Below are positions 1 to 13,500 of a DNA stretch of 64,000 nt, piece by piece (within the stretch, counting starts at the first letter, position 1; each line of letters begins with the position of its first letter). The DNA lies in contig CM062214.1 of assembly GCA_031216445.1 (NCBI GenBank), forward strand, positions 22,311,001 to 22,375,000, in the 5' to 3' direction. A program made the position numbers and the translations under genes. The notes below the pieces were generated by a model. That model had not been told where the DNA came from. It saw only the letters and a list, made by a program, of their open reading frames with translations, and searched no databases. The DNA is from Lateolabrax maculatus (lineage: Eukaryota > Chordata > Actinopteri > Acropomatiformes > Lateolabracidae).

Positions 1-350
1 GGTCGACTGGCCAGCACTGCTGCTTGATGGATACTTTATAAGTAAGGGATTGGACTGATTAGCATTGGATTAGCGAGTAGTAGTTTTGTCTTAGTTCTGC
101 TCCAGGTACTTTAATCAGCTTAACTGCATCTAAGTAATTTAACATTGCAGCTGTTTTTATTTAGTGATGTTCTGTCAATCCCTGAAATGGAAATGTTTGC
201 CCTCCACTCTCAAGAAGTGTGGTAAGCCACAGAATAGCTTCATCAAAGCATAAAGGGAATCTGGGATTTTGCCAGAAGCCAGCTTCCGCTTACAGGACAA
301 AGCTGGCCAAACATCTGTCCCAATCGGATATGTGTGTGTTTGTTTTGCAG
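1..350. other. mon2 intron, partial
   Basis: Upstream intron of mon2 ending in a good acceptor at 341-350. I see no exon, repeat or RNA gene in it. Confidence 0.7.
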
Positions 351-475
351 GTGACTGAGTGTGAGATCTTCTTGTCTCTGCTGGTGAAGTTTCTGGATGG
401 GGAGAAGCCACAGTGGCTGAGAGCAGTGGCTGTGGAATCAGTCCATAGGCTATGTGTGCAGCCACATTTATTACG
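351..475 (+). CDS. mon2: mon2 visible exon 1
   Basis: Acceptor TTTTGCAG, donor GTAAGC. It encodes FLDGEKPQWLRAVAVESVHR and ends after two bases of an Arg codon. This segment follows the HUS region in MON2. No exon is visible in 1-350. Confidence 0.94.
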
Positions 476-3400
476 GTAAGCAATATTAACCTCTACGAAA
501 CCAATCACACATTTTATTTGATGATTCTCAAAACTTTAAAATGTTATTTTTTGCTGTCTAACTTAAATGTTAACTCATATTCCACAGCTGCATTAGGTGA
601 AAGAGTAGGGTTGTTCACTGCCTCACACAGCTTGACTGTTGGTAATCCTTCCCTAATGACTCTTCAGTTAGCAGCCAAACAGTCGGATCTGTCTGGTCAT
701 AATAGCTAAATGTGTCTATAATTGCTGATTTATCTAACTCTTGATACAACAACCAAGGTCAAGCTAAGCAGGAAAAGACATCTACAAAACACACAGTACA
801 ACTGTGGTACACACTCTCTTCTACTATCCAAATAAAATAAGCTATCATTATGTAGCCATCTCAAGATTTAATACTTATTGTGTCTGTGCTGTCAACAGGA
901 TACTAAATAGTTTAAATGGTATAAATTATTTTTAATCCTGCCATCAGCATGGTTCTAGGACAAGCAATGTTGATCTGTGACTTTATCCATCTGAAATGTC
1001 TTTGCACCAAATTTCATTGCAATCTTTAAAGTGTAGTTGTTCATGGTTCCATAAGTAGGATGATATTTGCAGTTTAACATGCCAATATTTAGCATGTTAA
1101 GTTCCTTAAAGACAGCATACTAACATTCTAACAGCTACTATGAACCGGAGGTGACCTAAAATGGTGTTTCTCACAGTATAGTTCTGTACTATGTCAGCAC
1201 TCAAATGGCCAGTGTCTTGCTGTTTCTTTCTTGCCAACCTCTTACCACAAAATTATGTGTTCTTTTCCTTTTTCAGTTCGTTCTGCCAGTCATACGACAT
1301 GAAGCAGCACTCCACCAAGGTATTTAGAGACATTGTCAACGCCCTAGGCTCCTTCATCCAGTCCCTCTTCATCGTCCCCAATGGGGGCAACACTGCTGCC
1401 GTCAGTGCACCTGCTGGTCAGTTCACTGATTTTTAAGTAATCAAATTTTAAGATATATTTAAGACTGTGGTACAGTTATCAGTGTATTACTAATATTTCT
1501 GAAAGTCTTTTCCTTTTATTCAACAATTAAGATTACTGGAATTGTGGAAAAGTCAATTTATTTTAAGGAATCAAGGTATCAAGGTCAGGGAATTGTTTAT
1601 TCCACTTTTTTTTCCTGACTTCTTTCATCCCCTCTTCCCCCACCACACCTCTGTCCAGGTGGCTCAGGTTCGGGGTCCCAGGGTGCAGCACAGGGCGGTC
1701 CAGGGACAGGGGGGGTCAGTGGCAACCTGATCACCCAGGCTGCGTTCGAATACCGTGGTACCTGGATCCCCCTTATGACTGTCAGTGTCCAGGGCAGCGC
1801 CAAGGCCACTTAGTAAGTACTTTTACCACACAGACTTATATAGTTCACCTTTCTGACTCCGTTTATCAATTTTCTTGTGTACACAGATTTAATTCTTGTA
1901 ACACACACAGAACAACTGAACAGTTGTCGCCTTTACTATCTCTGTTCTGCAGTAAATGGCATAAATTTAAGGTTGAAGCATCACTATTAAGTTAGCTGTA
2001 TCATGCAAGCAGTGATGAATGATTTTGCATTAAACAACAGGGGATCATAATAAGGCAGAGATCAAAGGCTTAACCCTGCTCGAACAGTGAAAATGCTTTT
2101 GTCATTAGTCTTTGGTTCTTCACAGGAAAGCAAGTCTTAAAATACAGAGAATTACATTAGCCAGAGGCCTTCCTGTGACAAAGAGAGTTGTTGTATAAAT
2201 TGCCCTTTCCGATGGTTATGAAATCTCTTTGCTGTAATTAGGATTCTTGTTGGTAGTTTTGAAGGCTGCGTGGAGCCGACTTTCCTTAACATAAAGGAAA
2301 GTCAGCTCACAGACACCTTTGATGCTTTTAGTTTGTTAAACACAGAGGGCAGTAAGATCAACAGCAGATTTTTCTATAACAGACAAACCAACAGAATCCA
2401 GGTCAAATCTGTGGTCTTGTAATAACTTCAGGCATTAAATACACTTCTGACAGATCTGGCAGAGAAGATTTAGATGATGCAAAGAGGTAACAGACGTGTT
2501 TTGCACCTTGGCAGAATTGACACAATTGTTTAAGTATTTATAGTGGATATCATTAATAAGAATGAAGTCTGGATATTTGGGATAACCGATGTAATGCAGT
2601 AATTTGTGTAGAGGGAGGCAGTGGTTAGATGTCAGAATGGGACTCTCGAAAGAACTGTTGATGTATACATATACGCCCATATACACACACAGATTAAAAT
2701 GTATGGATGGACCTTGTAACATTTATGATTTATGGACAAAATTGATTTCACACCAGTGCGCACACACTTTAACCTCCATCTGATTTGCTTTGTCCCTTTC
2801 TTTCATCCTCCAGTCTAGAGATGCTAGACAAGGTGGAGCCCCCGTCCATCCCTGAGGGCTATGCCATGTCTGTGGCCTTCAGCGCCCTACTGGACCTGGT
2901 GCGGGGCATCACCTCTATGATCGAAAGAGAATTGGCCATGGAAGAGGAGGCAGCTGCTGAGTTCAGGGAGGCTCATCCTGATAAGGAGTGGCAGCCACAA
3001 CCTGGTGAGAATGGACATGGAGGGAAGTGTACAGAGGAAGACAAGCAGGCTCTGATAATGCAGTGAAGTGTAGGATATAAACCATTTAAATTAAATATAA
3101 AGAAATAAGTAAGTTAAGGAGGGACAGCAAAGTGAAAAGCAACATCTTAAGGGTGAAATACTAGAGTATCTGTGCAAACTGCACGCATAGGTTTACAGTC
3201 TACGTGTTTTACTGCATGATTGCCAAACCCATCAGGATTCTGGGTGGTAGCCCATCTATGACCCCTGGTGGCCAGTATTGTGTCTGTATGTATGCAAATA
3301 AGATATTAAAAATTGAGGCATGTTTTGTTTATTTTCTTATGTGACGCTGTCTAAAGTAAAGTTAAATAATAATTTCTGAATAAACTCACGGATACTTTGT

Positions 3401-6400
3401 GTTTTTGTCTCAGGAGCCCACCTGGTGTGGGAGGAGATGGTCAATGCCTGCTGGTGTGGTCTACTGGCTGCTCTGTCTCTGCTACTAGACGCCAGGTAAA
3501 TGGACTTTCTACCTTTTCACAAACTGCTCTTTTGCAGTCAGCAGTCATGTTGGATGTACACATTTGGCATTCAAGCAGGAGAAATTGAATTGTACCATAG
3601 AAAATCCCCAAATCATACTGTAAAGGATTGTATATCGATCCATTGTAATGTTTGAAATATCAATAGCTACAAAGGAGGTAAACTTTAACCTCTGATTTCT
3701 GGCAATGCAGTTCAGAGGACTGTTTCATAGTTGTTTTATTCAGTGTTGCACAATATTTTTTTTTAAATCAACTTGAATTGAAGTACTGTTCAGGCCAAGC
3801 AAGAACTTTGTCAGACAAAATACACCTTAGTGTTCGGTGTCACACAACTCTACCAATTATCCTGAGTCTGAGATGAACGTAGTTTCTCTAATACCAGATA
3901 AAAAATATTATATTCAGCATTGATAGAATTGGTGTAGACATCACCACTTAAATAGTAATACTGTATATGCTAACACATGACACAGCAACAGTTCATTTCC
4001 AAAGTACAAGTAGATACTATTTGATGTAAGGGATATCAGACTACATTCTTCATTTCTTCTGTTTTTCTCTCACTTCTGTCCTGTCTCTTCAGCACTGATG
4101 AGACGGCCACAGAGAACATCCTAAAGGCAGAGCTGACCATGGCCTCGCTGTGTGGTCGCCTGGGCCTGGTTACACCCCGTGACGCCTTCATCACAGCCAT
4201 CTGCAAGGCCTCTCTGCCGCCGCACTATGCCCTGACTGTTCTGAGCAGCAACGCTGCCAACCTCTCCAGCAAAGGTACGGCTCTTCTATTGAGAATGTGT
4301 CTTAGAGCCAGATAGAAAAAAAAACAGCGTAAGCAATACCTGAGGGGTCCTGTTACCTGTCCTGTTGCCTATACACACACACACACACAAACACACAAAT
4401 ATACATGTAATACCTGGATAATACTGAAAACCATTTGGGGCCAGGTTTGGTATGCATATTTGTATTGCTGTTTTAATGTAGGCATTACAAAGTCCAATAT
4501 ATAACTGTACCACACACAGCTAAAAGTCCCCCTTTGCATCCTGAGGATGGCCTCTGGTCATGTGTACTTATGTTAAATTAATGAGCACTTCTCATCTCCC
4601 TATGGTTCCTTGTGCATGCTGCAAAAGCTTAACATGTAAACTGTTGGCACTGGGCCTGTCCCTATTGCCCTACTCTTGTTGCATTAATCCATAACTTTTC
4701 ACTATGGTTTTCTAATTAGGAACACCAAGGAAAATGTCTGGGGAATGCAGATGTGTACACACACACACAGCTGCTCTCAAACCAACTCAGACATTCATTC
4801 ATTGCATATTAGCATGTAGAGATAAAGCCGGCAAATTGGGTCTCAGCTTTCGATGGATGTTTGCCTTGGAGTTAATTAAGAAAGCTTTTCTTGCATGTCG
4901 TAAGCTTGTTACGAAACCTGTTTGTGTCTATTACTGACTCTCATTGGAAGACTTGTGTGGGTGTGTGTCTGTGTGTGTCTGTGTGCATTCTCCACAGCCT
5001 ACTCGATCCAGGGCCAGAGTGTGCAGATTATCAGCCCCTCCAGTGAATCTCATCAACAAGTGGTGGCTGTGGGGCAGCCACTCACCGCCCAGCCGCAGGG
5101 CACTGTGGTGGTAAGGACGCACACACACACACAGTTATGAAGTGGCTATGGTTACACTTGACATTTAATATTATAATGAATGTAGCTAACAAACATTTTA
5201 TAATCACGACAAATTAAACAAACAACAATTTTCTAGAAACAACTACAAAAAAGCAAAACTGTTGCTATTAGGGAGGATAAATACCCTGAATATAAAATAC
5301 AGACAAAATTTGCAAATGCATATTAGTCTGGAACCTGTCGAACGGTGCTTCCTGGCAGAACTTCAGCAAATACAGATTTCTTATCAACATAAAGTTTAAG
5401 TGCAGTTGTTTGATCTTCTTTTGTAGAAAATTCACCGTCCAGTCCATTTAATACTGCCGCTGTAGCCGGCCAGGGAACACAGCAGCCATTTTGGATATTT
5501 ACAAAGATACCTAAACGGCGCTCGTCTCTGTCAGTCATCGTATTAAACCCGCCTCATATAAACGCTTGTGGTTGGTTAGCCCGATTAAACGGCAGAGAAA
5601 TCAGTTTGAATGGGAGAGGGGCCAGACTTATCTGCCGGAGCAAATGAAACATGAGCTTGCAGATTCGTCTGGTTCCCAGGCTAGAGAGCTGTAGTCCTGA
5701 CTAAGTCCAAGGCAAGACAGAGCACAGTTTAGTGCAACTCAAGACTAGTCCAGAAGGGGTCTAGTTAGGTCAGGACCCTAGGGGTCCAAATAGAAAGAAA
5801 TAAGAAAAACCTTGAATCACGATTTAACTAGCACTAAATTAAAAATTGTTTTAGTTTGGTATTTGAGAGTTCAAAAATCTAAGATATAACCTAAGAATCA
5901 CTCAAACGTGCCATCCATAAAAAAACAGTCCTGTCTGAAGTTTCTCTGGGCAGTTACACACAGATACACACATGGTCTCGGATAAAATAAAATGCAAAGC
6001 AAACAAAGCAATTTGTTTACCAGGTTGTCTGTGTTATTAATAGGCATAGCATGCACAACACTTAATAATTACGCCCACATAAAAATGAGACACTTTCTCT
6101 CTCAAGGCACCATTCAGGCAAGGAACAACTGTTATGAACATAGACAAGTCAGGGGAGCCTGTTCATCTAAATTTCCCTTGAGGGCAATACAATTTCAAAA
6201 TACATGGGATATGACCTTGACCCTAACCTGAAATCATTATGCTGTAATTAGAATTCTCCCCATGGTAATACAAATGTTAACATTGGAATTACTATTACAA
6301 TTGTTTGTGTTGTCGTTTTATGTGTGTATATTTACCCGCCTTCTTTTTGTTACCATGGTTGTGTCGCCTGTGACTGTTGTACTTGATGCTATTAATATCT

Positions 6401-9400
6401 TTATTAATATAATTTTAGTACCATAGCATTTGAGATTTTTCTGCTATTTCTCTCATTGTGATTTGCTCTGGAAAAGTGTATCAGCTAAACGCTTGATGAC
6501 GTGCATTCAAATGTACTAAAATAATGTTATGTCCCTCTGTCAGCTGACTGCCAAGAACATCCAGTGTATGCGAACGCTATTGAACCTGGCCCACTGCCAT
6601 GGGGCCGTGCTGGGCACCTCCTGGCAGCTGGTACTGGCTACACTGCAGGTACTACCACCTGGTACCACACGTTTACACGTAACCCCACACACACCTATGC
6701 GCACTCTTAACTAATTAAACAAGGCAAAATAGGCAGTTCCCATACTCTCTCTGTCTCACATACACACACATGTGCATGAACACTTCCTCTTTTAATAATG
6801 CAAACATGCATAAATGTATGTTTGCACTGCTTATGAGAAAAGAAATGGCCAGCCAGGAATACCTTTCCAAACCAGAATGTGCTTTTTTGCGCATGCTTTA
6901 TAAGACTTAGTTACAGACAAAAGCAGATTTAGAGTTAAAAAGTTATCATTAACTTGTTTACATTTTTTCTTGTTTAGGGTGATTATTTCATTATCCAACA
7001 GTAGATCAGTGCACATTTCACGACCTTGTCTGTTGGTGTAGATGTAGTTTCTCTTCTTTTCAACCCTCCTTCAGCTTCTCACTTTTCTCTCCCAGCACTT
7101 GGTGTGGATCCTGGGGCTCAAGCCGGGGTTGGGCGGTGCCCTGAAGCCTGGCCGGGCTGTGGAGGGACCCAGTACGGTGAGTTGTTTTAGGAACTGTGTG
7201 TTGAGCATGCATTGTACTGTATGTTTTTCACCGTATTGTTGAAGGCGATGAGCTAACTGGCTGTGGTTGTGGCTTTAACCTAAACAGGTGCTGACCACAG
7301 CTGTGATGACAGATCTGCCAGTCATCTCCAACATCCTGTCCAGACTATTCGAGAGCTCCCAGTAAGGACCTGTCCTTCATCTGTGAAAACAAACTCATTA
7401 TAGAAACTCTAATTACTTATCCCTGTGCTCTTAAATAGTCCAGTAGATGTTTTTTTAAGAAACATGCTTGCTGGTAAAGGTCAATGGGGTTACATTTTTT
7501 GTTCACTGCTAATAATAACAATATGGGCATAAATAATTATTTTTTTGTGTTTTTACACAAAGGTATGGGCATAAATAGTAATTGTGTTTTTACACAAAGG
7601 TTTAGTAAACCTTTGCTGTTTGCAGAGGAGTTTTAGACATAATGAATGATAAAATCTCAACATCTAATCTCTCTACTCTGGTTTGGAAAATAGTAATTAA
7701 TCTTCATAAATATTAAACGGACACACCTGAAGAATAACATATTTGCCCCCTTGGAGGAATAGTTGTTCAAAATCTGAATTTTTAACATTTGAAACGTTTC
7801 ATACAATGAAAAATATGCATTCATAATATGTGTTTTTGGTGTGATCTAGGTATCTGGATGATGTGTCCCTGCATCACCTGATCAACGCTCTCTGTTCCCT
7901 CTCCCTGGAAGCCATGGAAATGGCTTATGGAAACAACAAGGTGAGGACTTTTTGGATTTGTACTAGGTGAAACTTTTTTAACAGGAATTGGATGTTGTCT
8001 TGCTTCTTTGTCATAGATAACCATACTTGTGCATTTGATTCGCAAGGTCAGGGTATAAGGTGTCCAGTGTTTATAGATAGTTTCTATTTTCTTGTCTTGG
8101 TTCCAGGAGCCATCTCTGTTTGCTGTGGCCAAACTGCTGGAGACTGGCCTTGTCAACATGGATCGTATAGAGATTCTGTGGAGACCCCTAACCGGCCACT
8201 TACTGGAGGTAACATCTATTGAGGGCTTCATCCCACAATATGCACACAAAGAGCTCTTTTCTATAACACAAAATTTCATCCGACCGCGACGAAATATGAA
8301 AGATGCCATTCATAAATGTTGTATAATTTTGTCAACCAAGGTAATACAGAAATATCCTTGCAATCACTTAAGAAGTGCCATTTATTTTACTTGTTACACT
8401 TTGGTCAGTCTTTATATACCTGGTACAAACGGTGTACAAGGAATTTGAGCTGTTAAACTGGAGCTAGAAGGAGATTCTTGTCACATTTTCCAATGATCTC
8501 ATTGGAGATGTCATTGAAAAGTTTGGAACCAAGCTCTTAAAAAAATGAAGGCTACAGCCTAAAAGAATGTCAAAATTGCCCCCTTCTGCTAAACCCTTCT
8601 GGTGTCTTTATCCAGTACAAAGGCTCCAATAATGCCATTTTTTCCATGATGTCTGGAGCACACAAACACTTAAAATGAAGTGGAATTATACCTGCAAGTA
8701 GCAACACGGAGACAGAGCTGCTGTCTAGTGGTTTAGTGGTTTTCAAGGTGAAAAATAGTTGAACTAGCTAAAGAAGGGCTAACTATTACAGTTTTTCAAA
8801 AAGCAGAGTAATGGACTTAATAATGTCCAATAGGTTTTAGTGTATGCAAGAGTTTCCTCTTTGTGCCTACAGGTGAAACTTATAAAGCTGGAGCATTTCA
8901 CAATTTTTGAAATTTAGATGGTTGTTATAGAACTGTTATTGTATAATTAGTATTATATATGGAAACTGACAATAGTCTTTGTTGATGGCTCACTAATTAG
9001 GATACAACATGAGCACAAAATACTTGTAAATTACCTTTTTTAAATGTGTGATCTAAATTTGCATGCGCTGCTTTTTGAAATGAAAGACAACAGTGTACAC
9101 ATTAAGTATCCCTGACACATATACCATTTACTGAAATATATGAGTTTAAAGCACTTTGGATCACCTGCGTTGTGTGCAAAATGCCATATACTATATATAA
9201 AGTTGATTTAACTTGGGTTTGGTTTATGCTACACTCTTTGTAGTTATTGGCACCTCATGTCTCTTAAAAGGATTCTGGTTGTTATATGTATGTAAAGGTG
9301 TTTGTTTAGAGGTTTTCTTCACATTTTCTTTGTCTATCTCCCCTCTCTTTTGCACTCCTGTCTGTTTTGCAGAAGGTAAGTTCAGATTCCCTCCTCCATA

Positions 9401-10507
9401 ATCTTTGGCTTTCTCATATCTTTCTTTTTCCAATCAGTTCTCTCCCCCTCTCAGTCTGGCATCAACATGTTAGAGTTGAGAGGTCGCTGTGTCAAAATGT
9501 GTCCATTTGCTCTGCTACCAGTGTTTGACCTCACATTGTTGTGTGTAATTTGCAATGTGAAGCTCTGATTTGTCACAGAAGCAGAATCTGAAGCTGCACC
9601 TGCAAAATATTCTTTATGCTTGAATATAAATGCTGCTTATCTTTCTTTGCAGGCTTGTTCAAATTCAAATTTAGTGCTGTGCTTTTATATTTTGAAGGAA
9701 ATGTGACAATAACATCGGCTTTATTATGTCTTTATTCACAAATGTACATTATGACAAACATTAAAATGTGAGGCATTAATGATTATGCAGGGCTATGAAT
9801 GCCAAATTATTAAATAGATACACATAGACCATCTGGGCTCTGAAGGGGTACAGCTACAGTATCTACTTAGAAGTCTCTCTGCGGTACGGAGGAGAAGAAT
9901 TCTAAAGTCTGACGCTATAAAAGTAGAAATATGTTTAACAAACCTCCCTATAGATGATTCATTTGGATCACAGATGAGATTAAAATATATATATATAATC
10001 TTTTTTTTTTTTTACCGGGACCCTTCAAGCAAAAGACAGGTTTTGTACGACATAAATGTGCTTTTCTCTGCTGAGCCCGGCTTCTCTATGTGTATCTGTA
10101 CTAGCTTTCATGATTACACTGTCTGTCACAGCATATCCTGTTATCACAGGGGATCCCAGTCTCTTTCACACAGTCTGTGGTTTATTTCACCCACTTGTTT
10201 CACACCCACCCTCTGTGACCACTGCTGGGAAACACTGCTCTGATCAGCCTTCAGATCTGCGCATGTGTCTGCATTTGTATGTCTATGTGATTTGTCCTGC
10301 AGGTCTGTCAGCACCCAAACTCCAGGATGAGAGAGTGGGGTGCCGAGGCGTTGACAGCGCTTATCAAAGCTGGCCTGGCCTACAAACACGACCCTCCATT
10401 GGCTCAAAATCAGGTAGCTAACACTCCAGGTGTTTGTGGTCGAAAAAGCAAAAAAGCTGAAAAACAAAAACCTGTGTAAGAAAGTTGTATGTATAAAACA
10501 AGCTAAG

Positions 10508-10555
<48 letters not shown>

Positions 10556-13500
10556 CAGTCACCTCTTTGCTATTAGCCCTTTTCTATCGTATGAACATTG
10601 TAGGGACTCAGGAGTATTTTATTAGATGAATGTATTGTACTCTGGGTTTCACGCCTTAATATTAGTTGTTTGTAATGCTGACATTTATGAAATCTGCTGC
10701 ACTGTTGCTGTGTATGTCATGACAGATAAGAGTCTGTGCCAAATGCTTAAAATGTGGAAAACAGAAATGTCACTTTCTCTTGTCACTCACAAACACAGAG
10801 TCTGTGACCTTCAACTTAGTCAGACAGATAAAGGGAATGACACATAGCCTATCTAAAGAAAGGCAGAAGAACTGAGTGGAGGTTAATAGAAACACCACAG
10901 AGCCATACAATAACAGCAGTCCTGTAGTAATGAACAGTACAATCACTTCCTCATAGCATTTCATGCATTACAATTGCATGTTTTGTGTCTTTTTTCCTCT
11001 TATGTCACCAAGCGGCTACAGCTTCTGTTGCTGAACCCCCTGAAAGAGTTATCCAACGTGCTGCATGCAGACATCCGGCAGAAACAGCTGGAAAGTGTCC
11101 TGCAGATCCTACAGAGCCAGGGAGACAGTCTGGGACCTGGCTGGCCCCTTGTCTTGGGTGTCATAGGAGCCATCCGCAATGATCAAGGGTAAGAGCACAA
11201 TGAGGAGGAGGAGATGGACGAAGCAGACTTTACTTATTTAGTTGTTCCTGAAATAGTTTTATGCTAAATGCAAATATTTTATTTGTGTGAGCAATCCTAC
11301 ATTTCTGTTGTAACTACAGTTACACTGCAAGTAATTCAAGAAACTAAACTCAACCAAACCGTGGGTTTCCCTTGCTTCCCTTTAGGGAGTCATTGATCCG
11401 AACAGCCTTCCAGTGCCTGCAGTTGGTGGTGACAGACTTCCTTCCCACTATGCCTTGCACGTGCCTCCAGATCGTAGTGGATGTAGCCGGCAGCTTCGGC
11501 CTACAGAACCAGGAGCTCAACATAAGCCTCACCTCCATCGGCCTATTGGTGAGATAACAGATGTCTTGTTGTGTGGTCTTAATGCTCAGACACAGGCAGG
11601 ATTCCTGCACGTGATTCATTCTTTACTTATGTAATGTACTGAAAAGATGCTCAGAAAAACATATGATCAAAGGGTTTACAGGGCTTTTAAGTGGCCACCA
11701 GTAAAATAATCTGATGTAATGGGAACATTCCCAGCTAAGAGAGAACATGGAAATTACAGAAACGTCCTGCCCTACTTACAGAATTATTGAAATATGACTG
11801 GGTTGTGAAGGGTATGAGAGGTTGAACACTTTTTCTTTTCCAATGGTTTGAAGTTGAAACATAGTATGTTTGATATGATTAGTCAGTTATTATATCCCAT
11901 AATTCCTTGTTTTGCATCATTTTATCTAATTTAACAGCACTTAACCACACCGCTGACATTTCATAGATACTTCGTATAGTATTCAGGACATGCAAAACCT
12001 GATATTGATCTGTGGTTAGCAGGATTATTTCTCTTGGAGTGTGGCAGTTCCTGTGAGATTGCTTTATGGTAATAGGATCGCAAAACTGCCGGAAGCATTT
12101 TACCAACCTTCATCTCCAATATATGCCCCCAACTCTCTACCCCTACTTCCCTTTTTACCCACAGTGGAACATTTCGGACTACTTCTTCCAAAGGGGCGAA
12201 GCCATCACACAGGAGCTGGAGAGGGAGGAGGAAGCTCTGCAGAAGCAGGCCCAAGAGAAAGGAGAGACCCTGAACAGGCCATTCCACCCCGCCCCTCCCT
12301 TTGATTGCTTGTGGCTGTGCCTGTACGCCAAGCTGGGCGAGCTGTGTGTCGACCCACGGCCTGCTGTGCGCAAAAGCGCTGGGCAGACATTGTTCTCCAC
12401 CATCGCTGCCCACGGAACCCTGCTGCAGCAGCCAACATGGCATATTGTGGTCTGGAAGGTAGCGTGCAAGAATTTGTCATTGTCATTTGATTTGTTTACA
12501 CCGGAGGAGTATTGTTAATTAACTAATTTAAGTTATTTATCACACTTGTCTAAATCCAGTATATGTATTATTTTTCTCAGATTTTCTGTAATATATCAAA
12601 AGATCAAAACTAACGTTGCTTTGTATGATTACCTTACATCTACACTTTGTAATTGTTATTATATTTTGATTACAGACTGTGGAGGACTATATTTAGAAAT
12701 AACTCTAGACTGTCTCTTGCTGCTTTGTTATTGGCAGAAATTGCCCCTGATTGAACTTGAACTTGATCTTTGTGTACCCACTAGGTACTGTTCCACCTGC
12801 TAGACTGCGTGAGGACATCGTCCACCACAGCAGACAAGGAGAAGATTGAGTCTGGTGGCGGTAACATCCTCATCCACCACTCACGCGACACAGCTGAGAA
12901 ACAGTGGGCGGAGACATGGGTCCTGACTCTAGCCGGGGTGGCACGCATTTTCAACACGAGGCGGTATCTCCTCCAGCAGTTAGGTGAGCCACCATATTTA
13001 ACCACGGTTTCTGATGCTGTTGTACATAAGGTAGACTGTGACACAGTGCTACAGTTTACCACAGCTGCCACAGAATTGTAAACAATGAAAATCACATGTT
13101 GAAATGTATTCATAAATCTGTGCCAAGAATAGCAAAGGTCCAGAAACGGCCCAGCTGTTACTGCTATATTACCACACATTAAATCATGTTAAGCCCCATG
13201 CAGACAGGATTAATATTCCAGGGAGATATGAATGATAAAACATGAGCTCCTCATTAACTGCTCTCACCCCTCCGCACATTTTAGCCAATGCCGAATTACA
13301 AGAGGTGACTCATAATATACAACACATTCCCAGCCTACTACACATAAAATCACTTAGAGGAAGGCTGCTCTTCCTACATACAACCTAGATAAAATGAATA
13401 ACTGTTGCTGGCAATATAATATCACCGTATGGGCATCCCAGGATGATTTTATGTAATTGAAAATAGGCTCATATTCATACTGACAAAACGTATTAACAGG

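Noticed and set aside
2273..2308. Novel microRNA
   Set aside because: The stem is about 15 bp with a 6-nt loop, too short for Drosha/Dicer processing.
3005..3066. Extension of mon2 exon 4 to an in-frame stop
   Set aside because: The GTGAGA donor at 3005 joins in phase to conserved HLVWEEMVNA. The extension is intron read-through.
7821..8309. 162-residue antisense frame
   Set aside because: It overlaps mon2 exons 11 and 12 on the opposite strand, a shadow of real coding sequence.
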